DNA of 64,000 nucleotides from Ceratodon purpureus. Lineage: Eukaryota; Streptophyta; Bryopsida; Pseudoditrichales; Ditrichaceae. The notes under the pieces were generated by a model, which ran no database searches, was not told the origin of the DNA, and was given only the letters and a program-made list of their open reading frames with translations. The position numbers and the translations under genes are program-made. The DNA lies in the NCBI GenBank assembly GCA_014871385.1, contig CM026426.1, positions 99,415,966 to 99,479,965 of the forward strand, written 5' to 3'. The stretch's first letter is position 1. Every line of letters starts with the position of its first letter. This document shows, piece after piece, positions 1 to 10,979 of the stretch.

Positions 1-519
1 GGGAGAGGGAGAGAAAAAGAGAGGGGAAGTTAAAAACCTTTTTTAGAGGGGTGAAGGGATGAGCAGACCTGCAACTTTGTCTTTGGCTGACTCCTCCAAA
101 GTGAGGAAAAAATAGATAAAACAATATAAAGAACACAAAAATTAAAGAAAAAATAAAAAATTGGAATTTTTAGTGGGAAAAGATAGAAATTTGAGGAATA
201 ACAACTTGGGAATTTTGAAAAAAATTCACAGAATCAATAAATAGTGGTATAAGGATATGATTAATTTGGTTTTAGAGGTTTTGGACTTAAAAAATGTAAA
301 TTTTGACTAAAATAAGGAAATGTTCGTCAAAAAATATAAAATGAAGCACTTTGAGTGCTCACATAAAGGATAGAACAAGTAAAAGGCAAATTGGCTTGAA
401 GTGGATGTTTAAAGATTTTAGGTGGAAGATTTTAATATTTCTTCCATGCATAGAGAATTTGCAGAGAATAATAGAGGCTTTGCTTTAAGTTATGGAAGTA
501 TTCCTACATTCATGACATG
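1..519. other. AT-rich non-coding DNA with purine-rich start
   Basis: The first 60 bases are a GA-rich low-complexity run, similar in style to the purine-rich block at 60.8-62.3 kb. The rest is AT-rich and shows no coding signal that I can support. Confidence 0.5.
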
Positions 520-522
520 GTT

Positions 523-1085
523 TCATTGATTTTGGAATCTTAACATTATGCATAATATAATTGTAGAAATTAATAGGTATGCCGCAACCATATTAGATGA
601 CTTAGACGGCCCTTATGGTGGGCCAACATGGGAAAATTTGACTATGTTGGAATTGAAGGCGTTCATAGCATTGGCATTGTACATGGACTCAAAGTGCTAG
701 CCCAACCACAAGGCTTTTTGGTCTTATTGCACACTATTTTATTGCCCTATAGTGGGAAACATCTTCATAAGGAATTGATTCATGGCAATGAAGAGGTGTT
801 TATATATCACAAATTCAAAATTATATATCCAATGTAAGGATATAGCATATGACAAACTTTATCAAACCGTGTGATTTGTAGATGTAATACGTAATCAATG
901 CAAAAGAGTTCACAAATTGGTGAAAATAATTACCATTGATGAGATGATGATAAGGTATAAGGGCATTTATTGCTAAATTTGCCAATACATGTCTAATAAA
1001 TTTAAAAAGTGGGGCTTGAAATTGTAGGGTTTTTCATGCGCTACGTAAAAATATATCAAGATCTTGCAAGTTGTTACAAAAAACA
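523..1085 (+). pseudogene. decayed piggyBac-type transposase (DDE_Tnp_1_7 family)
   Basis: One frame read through several stop codons gives a continuous protein-like string. It contains NRYAATILDDLDGPY (about 571-615), ELKAFIALALYM (about 652-687), YDKLYQTV near 850-875, VDVIRNQCKRVHKLVKIITI near 878-936 and DEMMIRYKGIYC near 937-972. The order and wording fit the DDE core of piggyBac-like transposases, where an Asp lies in the TIDEMMIRYKG segment. At least six stops interrupt it, there is no open start, and the C-terminal cysteine-rich part is not recognisable. It is a dead relic of a cut-and-paste DNA transposon. No terminal repeats or TTAA target sites were identified. Family assignment is from motif memory and is fairly firm; the exact ends are not. 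Confidence 0.7.
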
Positions 1086-1089
1086 TTTA

Positions 1090-2100
1090 TATCATCTATT
1101 TTGAATGTTTTGAAGAAGTTTACCGCCGACAAATACGGTGTACATCAATGAAACACTTGTGGTTTAAGCTTGAGTTGTGCAAATCATGATTGGAAGATTG
1201 AGTTATGCGTAATTTGCATCCACCAAACTTGCCGCCTCTCGATAAAAGACCTATAATTTGCATACCTTCTTACTCAATAATGTGGAACTTGTGCGTTGTT
1301 TGTCAAGCCACAATGCCTAGCTTTTATTGTTATAGAGTTGTTGCAAATATATGTTCATCCTTTGCTAATGTTCATCATGTTTATCTTAAGCTTTGACTCG
1401 TTAAATACTGATGTATGGAAATCGACGTAGAAACACCTTGAAATTTGTAATATTGTTGTCATAGTAAAATCAAATAGTCCTTTGTACACATTCAGCCAAG
1501 CACAAAATTAAACCCAAAAGAAAAGAATTCTAAAGTCCTTCCAAAACCTTCTTCTTACTTTGTACAGTACAACCAAGTAATCTTTGGAGCCACCTCCCTA
1601 GAGTTGAACAACCACACATTCCTACAGTCCCTATTTACATAGCCTCTCGCAAAAAACCTAAATCTGCAATTCCATTGAGACTCAACCTATAATATATAAA
1701 TATAAAGATATACCTTTCTTCATACAAATCAATGAAAACTTATCTTTTATAGGACTAAATCCACCAATTCTAAAATGTTGAAGCTAGACTAGCAAACCCT
1801 TTCTTACACCTCCATTATACACAATTCTCTACTTATCCACCTTCATTTTGGACTAAGTTCTAGAACCTTGCCGTTGAAAACCCATAGCAATATAGAAAAA
1901 TAAAGAAATAAAAAATTAGCTTCAATTTGTTTTTATAAATTGTATTATCATAAGAAGCATGAATTAATTAACGTTTTACGTTCTTGTTTACAAAAATTGT
2001 CGGGTATTAGTACTCATATTCACGAGTTTTGAAATTCAAGCGCTATTGAGGTTTATGGTAACTATGTATATTGGATGAATGAATGCCAATCATTTAATCA
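1090..2100. other. AT-rich stretch, no supported gene
   Basis: This stretch may include the eroded 3' part of the piggyBac relic. No motif could be recognised after about 1085. The short open frame at 1205-1396 has no domain or codon pattern that supports it. Confidence 0.4.
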
Positions 2101-2103
2101 CAT

Positions 2104-2600
2104 GTGGCAGTGTAGAAGAAGATGATGAGAGGAGTTAGACAGCTCCTAATTAAGGATGGATGGACTAGAGTTGGACAGCTTGTGATTGGAAACATGTGCA
2201 CTTGAGTTAGACTGTTCTAGATTATGAACATGTGTATAAGAGTTCAACAAGTTAAGATGAAGTGAACAAGAATTAAACTATTATGCCATATTTAGATGGT
2301 AAATAAATAGCTTAATTCCATATGTAGGAATAATAAAGGAAAAGATCTATCAGTTAGATTTAAGTTTAGAATTAAAAAAAAGATGACTAGAGATAGACAT
2401 TAGTTCCTTTAGAAACAAAATAGTATATAAAGACTCAAGGGTAAGAAGTTGAGACGTTTCTTTTGTGATCTCTTCTCTATGATTAGGTGGATGAACCTCG
2501 GACATTATATTTTGGTTCATATTGTAGATATATATATATATATATATAAATTTTTAACTCATCTTTGTTTTTATTATTATTATTGTACAGTATTAGTGAG
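2104..2600 (+). repeat. possible solo LTR (copia-like)
   Basis: The segment has the look of a retrotransposon LTR. It carries a TATATAAAG box at 2424-2432 followed by a GC-richer leader with CTCAAGGGTAAG. Short similar phrases (GTTAGACAGCTCCTAATTA, GTTGGACAGCTTGTGATTG, GTTAGACTGTTCTAGATTA) recur at 2134-2226. A TA microsatellite lies at about 2526-2548. No second LTR, primer-binding site or pol sequence was found next to it, so this is a weak call from general appearance. Confidence 0.25.
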
Positions 2601-2699
2601 TGATGGTGGCAAACTTGTGGAAGGTTTGCTACATGAGGCCTACTTCCTTTTAAAAAATTGGACGAAGTATTAAAGAACATGACAAAAGTATGAAAATAT

Positions 2700-3315
2700 T
2701 CATGCACATCCTCTACTTCTTCTTCTTCATCAAATAAATTGTTTCAGAGCATTCAGGGACAACATGCAACTTTAATTGAGTTTACAAGATTTTGGGTAGG
2801 ACTAAAATAAACTTTTAAATAACTTTAGAATGTTGCAACTCCATAAGTGGAATAATACAATTTGATATAAAAATCTTGCTGCTAAATTTGATCTTGAACC
2901 TAGAGATAGGTTTTTAGGTTTTTCCAATTTCAAGTGCCAAAAACATGAGGATCTATAGGGATTAATTAACACTTTGGATGTAAGACTAACCATGACTAAT
3001 TTTGTGACATACCAATAATCACATATCACATGTAGCTGGTATATATATAACCAACAAATTCATAAACGGAATGAGGCAATTTATAAACGAGTTGCTACTG
3101 GACAATATTGCTAGATCAAAAATTCAAAATTCAAAAGGCAGTTAATGTGGATTTACTCAATGACCTCAATGAGATCATTCCATTCTATCTCCTCTTCCAT
3201 TCATAGGTTTTAATAAAAATTGGTGCATGCAGATTAATTTTGTGTCTGGCACAAACATTATCAGCTATTTTATGATTTTGCTCTCAAAAGGCTGTGAAAC
3301 TGTGTCATTGACTCA
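2700..3315. other. upstream region of the alpha-amylase exons
   Basis: AT-rich sequence with no supported gene. If the amylase start at 3316 is right, its promoter and 5' leader lie here. No element can be assigned with confidence. Confidence 0.3.
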
Positions 3316-3699
3316 ATGACCGTATACTCTGTGTGTAACTCAGTGCATGCACAAATTTTAAAGATGTCTACACAACCATTAGGAAGCACCGTGGGTGATA
3401 GATTGATTTCAAAAATTCTTTTGAATCAAAAAATAAATCAGAAACAAAATGGGAAGGTTGGTACATGTCAAGATTTATTACATGGTATTTTACCTTTGCA
3501 AATTAAATCAAATTTTGGACTTTATCCTAGAATCAGAATGGGACATTTGAATGTTCAATCAATGTTATTCACTTGTGATGGACAAGAGAGATTTTACAAT
3601 AAAGAACTGCACAAGCGTCAGTTTGAGTACCACCGTGGTGGCAAGATGCGTCCAGCTAGACCTGTCCCAGTGGATGCCTTGAAGGTGATCATGTTTCAG
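3316..3699 (+). CDS. alpha-amylase, exon 1 (N-terminal extension)
   Basis: Translation from the ATG at 3316 gives 128 residues ending in ALKVIMFQ. The donor after CAG is GTTACA at 3700. Joining in phase to the acceptor TTTTTCAG at 4107 gives the conserved junction VIMFQ/GFDWESYNHN, matching the LFQ/GFNWES boundary of plant GH13 alpha-amylases. The extension before GFDWES is longer than in secreted cereal-type enzymes. It contains many Ser, Lys and Asn and few acidic residues near the start, so it may be an organelle-targeting region; this is inference. A second ATG at 3364 is possible. The exon carries no catalytic residue. Confidence 0.7.
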
Positions 3700-4107
3700 G
3701 TTACAGCAACAATGTCCTTTGAATGCAACTTTCTAATGCAAAGAACTGAATGATCGAAAATGTAAACAGGAATTTAAATTAATCAAATTACTGAGTATTT
3801 TAAGTTTAATTTCATTATATTGAGTCATGGTTGACAAACTCCTTATGCCCTCTTGAAATTATCTCATCAATTATGTAACAAAGTCTTTGTGAATTGAAGT
3901 GAGTTTGAAAAAAATTATAACAGGTTTTCTTAAAAGTGATTATACAATGTAGGCTTTGCTTAATTCCTTATGGTACAGAACCTTTTAGCATTACTATTAC
4001 ACCTATTGGATACGATACATGTCAAATTCTATAGATGATTATTTGTGCATGAATATATTTTCAACCATTTTATTGTGCCACCCATAATCACTTGTTTTAT
4101 TTTTCAG

Positions 4108-4240
4108 GGTTTTGATTGGGAATCATATAATCACAACCCATCCTGGTGGATACATTTTCAGTCCAAGGTGGAAGATTTATTTGAACTAGGAGTTACAGAT
4201 GTTTGGCTTCCCCCAGCTTCACAAGCAGTTGATAAGCAAG
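4108..4240 (+). CDS. alpha-amylase, exon 2
   Basis: The exon encodes GFDWESYNHNPSWW, then FELGVTDVWLPPASQAV. These are the first beta-strand and helix of the GH13 (beta/alpha)8 barrel in plant alpha-amylases, which hydrolyse internal alpha-1,4 bonds of starch. It lies between the acceptor TTTTTCAG (to 4107) and a donor at 4241 (CAAG/GTCAAT). The split codon rejoins with exon 3 to give DKQ-GYLPG, the junction expected for the family. Splice ends and reading frame are intact. Introns are 408 bp upstream and 185 bp downstream. Confidence 0.85.
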
Positions 4241-4425
4241 GTCAATCATTACAATCACACAGCAACAAATCCAAACCCAGTTTGAATTTGTAACGATTGC
4301 ATCATCCCATCATCGCTCTTTGATGAAGATTTCTGGATTCTGATATATAAATAATATTTTACTTAGGAAAGAAATTTTATTTGAAATATGCTATTCTTAT
4401 CCCTGATTTGTTTTTTTTGCAAAAG

Positions 4426-4643
4426 GCTATTTACCTGGTCAGCTCTATAATTTGGACGCATCACTATATGGTAAAGGAACAGATCTCAGAAACCTTTTGG
4501 ACGTACTGCACAAACACGGAATTTGTGGAATTGCTGATATTGTGATCAACCATCGCACAGCTGGGAAGCAAGATAGTAACGGTCACTGGAACATCTTTCA
4601 AGGTGGAGTGTCAGACAAGAGGCTTGCATGGGGCGCATGGGCG
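4426..4643 (+). CDS. alpha-amylase, exon 3 (last one found)
   Basis: The exon starts after GCAAAAG at 4425 with GYLPGQLYNLDASLYG. It contains GIADIVINHRTAG, which is conserved region I of alpha-amylases (DxVxNH, with the substrate-binding His). It ends at WGAWA before a canonical donor GTAAGC at 4644. The later regions with the catalytic Asp, Glu and Asp, the rest of the barrel and the C-terminal beta-sheet domain were not found downstream on either strand. The gene is therefore truncated here, or its third intron is very long. Intron 3, if real, begins with a 26-bp tandem repeat. The exons look well preserved, unlike the transposons around them. Confidence 0.85.
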
Positions 4644-4727
4644 GTAAGCAATTTAGTCAAATATTCATCATATATATGAAGGTAGAAGTACAAGTTTTGA
4701 TCATAGAAAGCATCATTATAATTGTGA

Positions 4728-4829
4728 ATCCTGTAAGCATGTTAATATCCACCATCCTGTAAGCATGTTAATATCCACCATCCTGTAAGCATGTTAATAT
4801 CCACCATCCTGTAAGCATGTTCAATATCC
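4728..4829. repeat. 26-bp tandem repeat, about 4 copies
   Basis: The unit ATCCTGTAAGCATGTTAATA plus TCCACC repeats at 4728, 4754, 4780 and 4806. The first three copies are identical and the fourth has one inserted C. It lies 84 bp after the donor of amylase exon 3. Confidence 0.95.
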
Positions 4830-5332
4830 CATTTTATGTCAAGCTATACATTCAAAATATATAATAAACCTAATAATATTACTTAATAGAAAACGTACAT
4901 TTGTTTATACTTTTTACATAGACTTTTAAAAAATTAATGAGATTTTTTTAATAGAAATTTACATCAAATTCGATCCTAAAAATATCAGGACTATTCTTGG
5001 ATATTCTAAAATTCTAAAATTCTAAAATTCATCAAGATTATTTTAAAAATTCCACCTTCCAAGCTATTTAGAGTCAAAGGCATTTGGAGAGATAAAAAGA
5101 TAACTCAGTTTTAATTTGATTTGACTATATTCTAAATGGATTTCACATGTCAAATACCATATGTAACAATTAGATCTTGAGTATATCATAGCGTCAAACA
5201 ACTTCTTGAAATGTTTCTATTTTTAAAATCAAATTGATGGGAAACTATAATTAATTCTTCAGGCAATTTAGATGATATTTGACTTCAAATTTATATTTTA
5301 AATGCTTTTTAAATTTTAAAGATATCTATATA

Positions 5333-5367
<35 letters not shown>

Positions 5368-5735
5368 AAAAAACAACTACTGAAAACCAATATTGGATTT
5401 AGTAAATTAAATGAACTTCAACTTGCCATTATTGGAATAGAGTAGTCCTGAACCAATTCTTACATTGAGAATATGCTTTTCGCGTAGATATCCATCACTT
5501 AAAACTCTAACTTTTTGGTAACTCTTTAGAAAGCTTATGTTAAAATTAAGGTTTAAGTGCAAAGGGAAACAATATAAAGTGCTCCTAAATATTTCCATCT
5601 TCAATTGTATGATCATCTAGGAAACCTATAGAATTTGTGAAATTTTTTTAAGAATTTTGACCACATTAGAAGATTATAATGTTTGATGTAAGAAGGAACA
5701 TCATTTTTAAATTTGCTTTGCAGGATAAACCCAAT
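4830..5735. other. AT-rich DNA with poly-T tract
   Basis: A T-run occupies about 5333-5360. There is also a small ATTCTAAA triplication at about 5013-5030. No gene is supported; the sequence could be intron or intergenic. Confidence 0.5.
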
Positions 5736-6094
5736 TTAACCCTTAAACGTCATTTTGATGTCAGGCCGGGCAGCCCGAAATTGGATCACAGTATCTTTTG
5801 TATTTGGGCATCATGAATAGTGCATTTTTTGAACTTGGGCATCATGAATGAACCAATCAATGATGAGCTTGCAACCTATGTGCAACCCCAACCTACCTAC
5901 CATAATACTTTCCAAGCACAAATCACTAATACAAATTGTGAATTGAATTGTAAAATTTCACTTTCGAAGTGCATCATAAGAAGGTGATTAGACTGATATA
6001 AAAAAATAAGTGAAAAGTTGAGGAGAAGAAGAGCTACAGAGAAGATTCTGTGGAAACCCAGCCCCTCGGGTGGGGAAAAACGTTTAAGGGTTAA
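5736..6094. mobile_element. possible MITE bounded by a 15-bp perfect inverted repeat
   Basis: TTAACCCTTAAACGT at 5736-5750 is the exact reverse complement of ACGTTTAAGGGTTAA at 6080-6094. Inside both ends is a GC-richer stretch (GGCCGGGCAGCCCG on the left; CCCCTCGGGTGGGG on the right). The roughly 360-bp size without coding capacity fits a miniature inverted-repeat element. Target-site duplication is not clear. A phrase CTTGGGCATCATGAAT or close variant occurs twice at about 5803-5850. Confidence 0.4.
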
Positions 6095-6099
6095 CTCCA

Positions 6100-9000
6100 C
6101 TTGATTTGAAATTTTCATAGACAGTTTGAATCTTTACCAGAATGATATATATAATGTTGGATACTAGATCATTAAGGCATAAGAATTGTGTAGCATATTC
6201 AAGTTAGTCTTGGAAGCAATGGTGGCATAATACAACGCTGATACTACTTTTATATATTTCTTTATTTTGGGTTATTGAATGAAATCACAAACTCTAAAAC
6301 CATTATAAAGAAGAAAGTATCTTTGTTGGTAAAGCTCAACTTCTAATTTTATTGTATATGAGACCATCAGCTACTTTAGATCAGAATTCTTTTTCTGAAT
6401 TTTTTGCATCGCCCTACACAGGATTAAAAACCTCTAATTCTTCTCAGAGTTTATTACTTGCACTATGGCGTTATTTTTTGAAACCAAATTCAATGCATTT
6501 TTTAAAAAATGAAATAAAAAAATTCATTTCTTAAAATTAAATTTGAAAAGCAGAAAAATCCATGTAATTTTGACTATTTAAAATCAGACTATTATTAATT
6601 CCTTGAGTTGCAAATCTTAATGATAGTAGATACGTGTAGGAAAATTTCATAGGGCGTAAGAGTGGCTGAGGAGAACAATTTAGATGACCATAAGTTTCTC
6701 TATGGATGTCCAGTGTTTTATATATACCCTAATTAATACATATCAAGGATTGAAAATTTGAAAGATACGATAGTCGTTGATTGAATGTAATATCATGAGT
6801 AGAAATTAGTCGTGCATACTTTGGGTATAAAAGAACCCATTAACCATAGTAAGTCACAAATTTCTTTTACTTTTAGAAACTTAACCTATTAAGATATTGG
6901 AATTTTAATAATAAAAGATTTGTACAACTCATAATGAAGCAGTGATATTTATAAAACTACTTAATTCCAAAAAACTAATATTAAACGCAATAATGTTTTT
7001 GAATGTCCGTATCTATTTTCAAGAACCATCTATTTAAGGTTCTGAATTTTCCAAACTAGACTTTTTGGTTGCACCTTCTAATAGTTGGACTCTAATCAAC
7101 TTTTTGTTAGTGTTTTAAAGTGTAAACCAATCATAAGTCAAATAACAATGTATCTTCTTTATAACATTAGTGTCCTAAATCTTAAAATTTTATTCTAAAT
7201 CCTTAAGCTAGTGACAACAACAAATGCTAATCTAAATTTCTTTGTTGTGTAACAACAATTATGTTGTACCTCTATAACAAGTTATATATGAGTTAGATGT
7301 AACAATGTAGGCTCAAAGTGTAGGCTAAAATATTCACAAACTCAACATGATGGTAGGTTTCAATTTAAAGTTATGAATTTGTACAAGCGACCACATGTAT
7401 ATAACAAATCAAGAGGAGATAACTTTGACCTATATCCACAAAAGCCAAGTACAAAAACAGTCAATTTGATTCTATAATTAAGGTCAATTGAGCAGTAGCT
7501 CTAGATTAGGTAAAGGCATTTCTTGTAGAAGGTCAAAGTAGATTGACTCAAATTTGATGGGAGAGAGAGGCAGAGAGGAATGTTAGGATTGAGGTTTCAA
7601 ATGAAAACAAACTTTGATAAGTAAACACTTGGTTTAAGGCAATTTCAACTTATTAAGATGGTTTCAAATTTATATATATCAAACAATGACTTCTATGTCA
7701 ACCTGACATATGGCTTCACATTTAAACTCATTCCACAAAGATTGAATAGTTGCCTCTACACCAACTTTGCGAATGTAACTCTAATGTTGAAAATGGTTAT
7801 AACAAGAAACTTGCTTAGAATTTCTTCCATGTATTATCTGATAAATGATGCACTGACCCAGTTTTTGGGGTTTAAAAGGGTCTTTTAGACACAGGAAGGG
7901 CTACAATTGCCAAGATCAAGAGTGACATAAATTATCTAATACTTGTTTAAATTAGGCAAAAAAATGGCACCAATCATATAGCCCTAATAATGTTGTTTTA
8001 AAGTTGTTTTGAAATAATGATATTTGAATCATTGAAGTAAGATATGTATCTTGTAACTTTTGTTTATTCAAGTACATATAGCCTAAAATCACTTGTATAA
8101 ATCTCTAAAGGTCCAGGAAATCCAATTGTGGTTTTTGCTATTTTGGGCAGCCTAGATGAATAGGTTGATAGTAATATTTTTACCTAAGATTTTTATTGTA
8201 TGCTCTCTTTATTGCAAGGTGTATATGGTAAAATTTTCAAAGTCAAATTCCAATTTTTGAACCTTCATCTAGAAATTTTAGATTTCAAATTGAAAATGGA
8301 TAGTTTAAAATTAGTTTTTTTTCAATTTAAAAAAAAAAATATTCATATCCAAATCAGTGCTTGAAATCCAAAATGACTCAAGTCAAAAAGTTTACCAATT
8401 TTACAAGGGCAACCTCCAACATTACATGAACAAGCTTCAAAGTTTTTTGTAATTTTACATATTTTCCTTTCAAAAATTGTTAAAATTTGAGATTTAGGAA
8501 TATTCCAATTTTTTTTCTTCTAAGATTCACAAACTCATAAATATAACTTCTCACCGTTCCCTTTTTCTCCAAACCAAAAAACTTTAACGTTATTTAAATT
8601 TTACCATATTGTGGATTTGTACCTTCTTTTGGAAAATAATTTGCATGAAGGCCAAAAAATCAAAATGAGTCTCCAAACTTTTGCTTGGAGGTGCCCAACT
8701 TAGTTACCTAGATGGAAAAAAATATGAACAAAATGTTTGGGATAAGAATCATCAAGTCCTCTTCTGCACCATTTAGACTCTGCCTTTTGGATAAGGCCCA
8801 AAATACCTTTTGAATCAAATTTGAATGTTATAAATTCACAAATGGTAAAGATCCAACGGTTGAAATCTGACATGGTGTTAATGCAAGTTGTTGGGTTGAA
8901 GATTTAACGGTTAGAAGTATCAAAACTGTTAAAAAATATTGAAACATAGATCAACTTCCATAAGGTGGTCAAAAATTGCAGTTTTTGGTTTTGAAGGTGC

Positions 9001-9990
9001 CAAAACACCTTGGACCTTTAGAGATTAAAGGAAGTAAGAAGTTAAAAAAATCACATGTTTTATTGTTCATGTCTTACAAAAAGCTTAATTAAATCTTGCT
9101 TGACATATATGTGTTCTGTAGTGCACATCAAGTTGTTTTCAATAAGTCCAAGATAAAAAATTAACTCTAAATATTAAATGACATATAAACAATTAAAGTT
9201 GTTGATTGAGTAGTTAGGTGTTCACAATGATAGGGAAATTCAAATAAATTCACATGTAAAACCCCCTATAGTTGTCTTAAATAACAAAATTTTAGATTTG
9301 ACTAAGTCGAAAGGATAAGGTTAGTGTATATTACCTATATAATTGATCTTCTCAACACCTCCTGGACTTCATTTTACAACATATTATCTGTTATATAAGA
9401 CACAAGACATAATCATAGGAATCAATGTGGAATATTGTAGTTATAGCATATATCCAGCAAAACCATTACTATATATAAATCAATACAGTTTATAGTGTAA
9501 ATAGCTTTGATCAATGTCAGTAATTACACTAATCCTAGTTTTTCTTGGGTGTATTAATTAGGTGGAACATTTAAAATTCTTCTAGGTAAAATCTACAAGT
9601 ATGAGTAGTAAATACAATTACAATAGCTACTTTATGGTGCAGTATATGAGAACCAATTCAGCTCCCAACTATATTATTTTCTTAACTCACTTATACATCA
9701 ATCTTCAATTGACTGATTCTATATTAAAGAGCATCTATATTGATTTAAGAAGATCTTTAAAACATTCTTTTGTAAAGTCAAGATGTATGAAATACAAAAT
9801 TCAAGATCACATCTAAATTAAATATTAGAAAGTTCCAATATCAAGGCCTATGATTCCTTGCATTAATTTTTTTCAAGCACATAACTTAATTTCCATAGAG
9901 ACTAAATAAGTAATGATCTCTCCATTGTTCCTTTATTATAAATTGTTATTGTCTTCAATCATTTAATATGATATTCAGATTTAGGTCACT
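6100..9990. other. AT-rich intergenic DNA, no supported gene
   Basis: I looked for amylase exons, transposase motifs and RNA genes here and found none that stand. The short open frames (6352, 7658, 9601) are of chance size for this base composition. Confidence 0.5.
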
Positions 9991-9994
9991 CTAA

Positions 9995-10975
9995 AACTCT
10001 TCAACAAGTATTGCGATGCGGGTAGCCTCTCCACACGGGTGACTAGATTTGTGGATGAGATTTTGTCCGCGGTTCTCTTTTGAGGCCTCTCACTACTCCA
10101 CGCCACTCTTCTCGCCCTTGCACTTCTTCACACCATCACCAACGCTAGCTCTCATTATAATTGTGAACTTTGTGATTTTCTAATTGTTAATGTCCTTATG
10201 TTCTAGGTTGGCATGTTAAAAGAGAGTAGCCTCTACAATGGGTTGGATTTGTTATGAGCTTCAATAGTCATGTGCTTCTTTTGCAAGTTTAAAGAAGAGT
10301 AAATGTGAAAAGAAAAAAGATAGAGCAAACACACAAATCATAAACGAACAATACACAAACACGTTCACAACACAAAGGACATCAACATGGACAAAGAAAT
10401 GAAAATAAAATTCTCAAAGACATTCTAGTACGGTAGAAAATCCAATTCATAATTTTTTGCATAAGAGCCTTGATTTGATTTTGTCCAAATTTACTAAATA
10501 TATCGAATGAACTGCTACCTCTATTAAATTAAAGCATAGATATGTGCACATAATCGTTGCATAATTTGTGGTGCACATGGCAAGGAAATTAATCTTGGAT
10601 TGTAATGTTTTATTGAGAATTATTGTATTTGGATTGTCACAATATATGGGCTATCTTGCTACTCTTGTATTTTGGCCAAATTCTCTTTGAAAGCAGACCA
10701 ACACACTTTTAACATTTGAAAGCGACATCAAAATGACAATGATAATGCCGAGGGGTGCAAGCGCTAGCAAGTGTGAAGGAAAGCGAGTGTAGGAGCGAGC
10801 AAGTACGTGGGTAAGATGAGAGGAGTTGTGGTGGAGAAGTGAGAGGCATTGTAAAAAAGAGGTTATACAAAGGAGAGGTTTTGCGGAGGAGCTTTGGAGG
10901 GAGCAAGTTTGAGAATGGGCGGGAATAGGAGAATGGGCACGATCAAGAGAATGGGCGGAGGCAACATAAGAGAAT
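9995..10975. other. non-coding block with GC-richer ends
   Basis: About 10010-10170 is CT-rich (GCCTCTCACTACTCC). About 10735-10970 is GA/GT-rich, as if partly its reverse complement (GTGAGAGGC near 10840; TTTTGCGGAGGAG near 10872 against GTCCGCGG near 10066). Matching is too patchy to call a terminal inverted repeat. The minus-strand open frame at 10709-10906 is probably an artefact of this composition. Confidence 0.25.
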
Positions 10976-10979
10976 TGTG

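Noticed and set aside
4730..4829. CRISPR-like array
   Set aside because: The 26-bp units are directly adjacent with no unique spacers, and the genome is eukaryotic.
9995..10975. Transposon with long terminal inverted repeats
   Set aside because: Only scattered short complementary phrases were found between the two ends; they do not align continuously.
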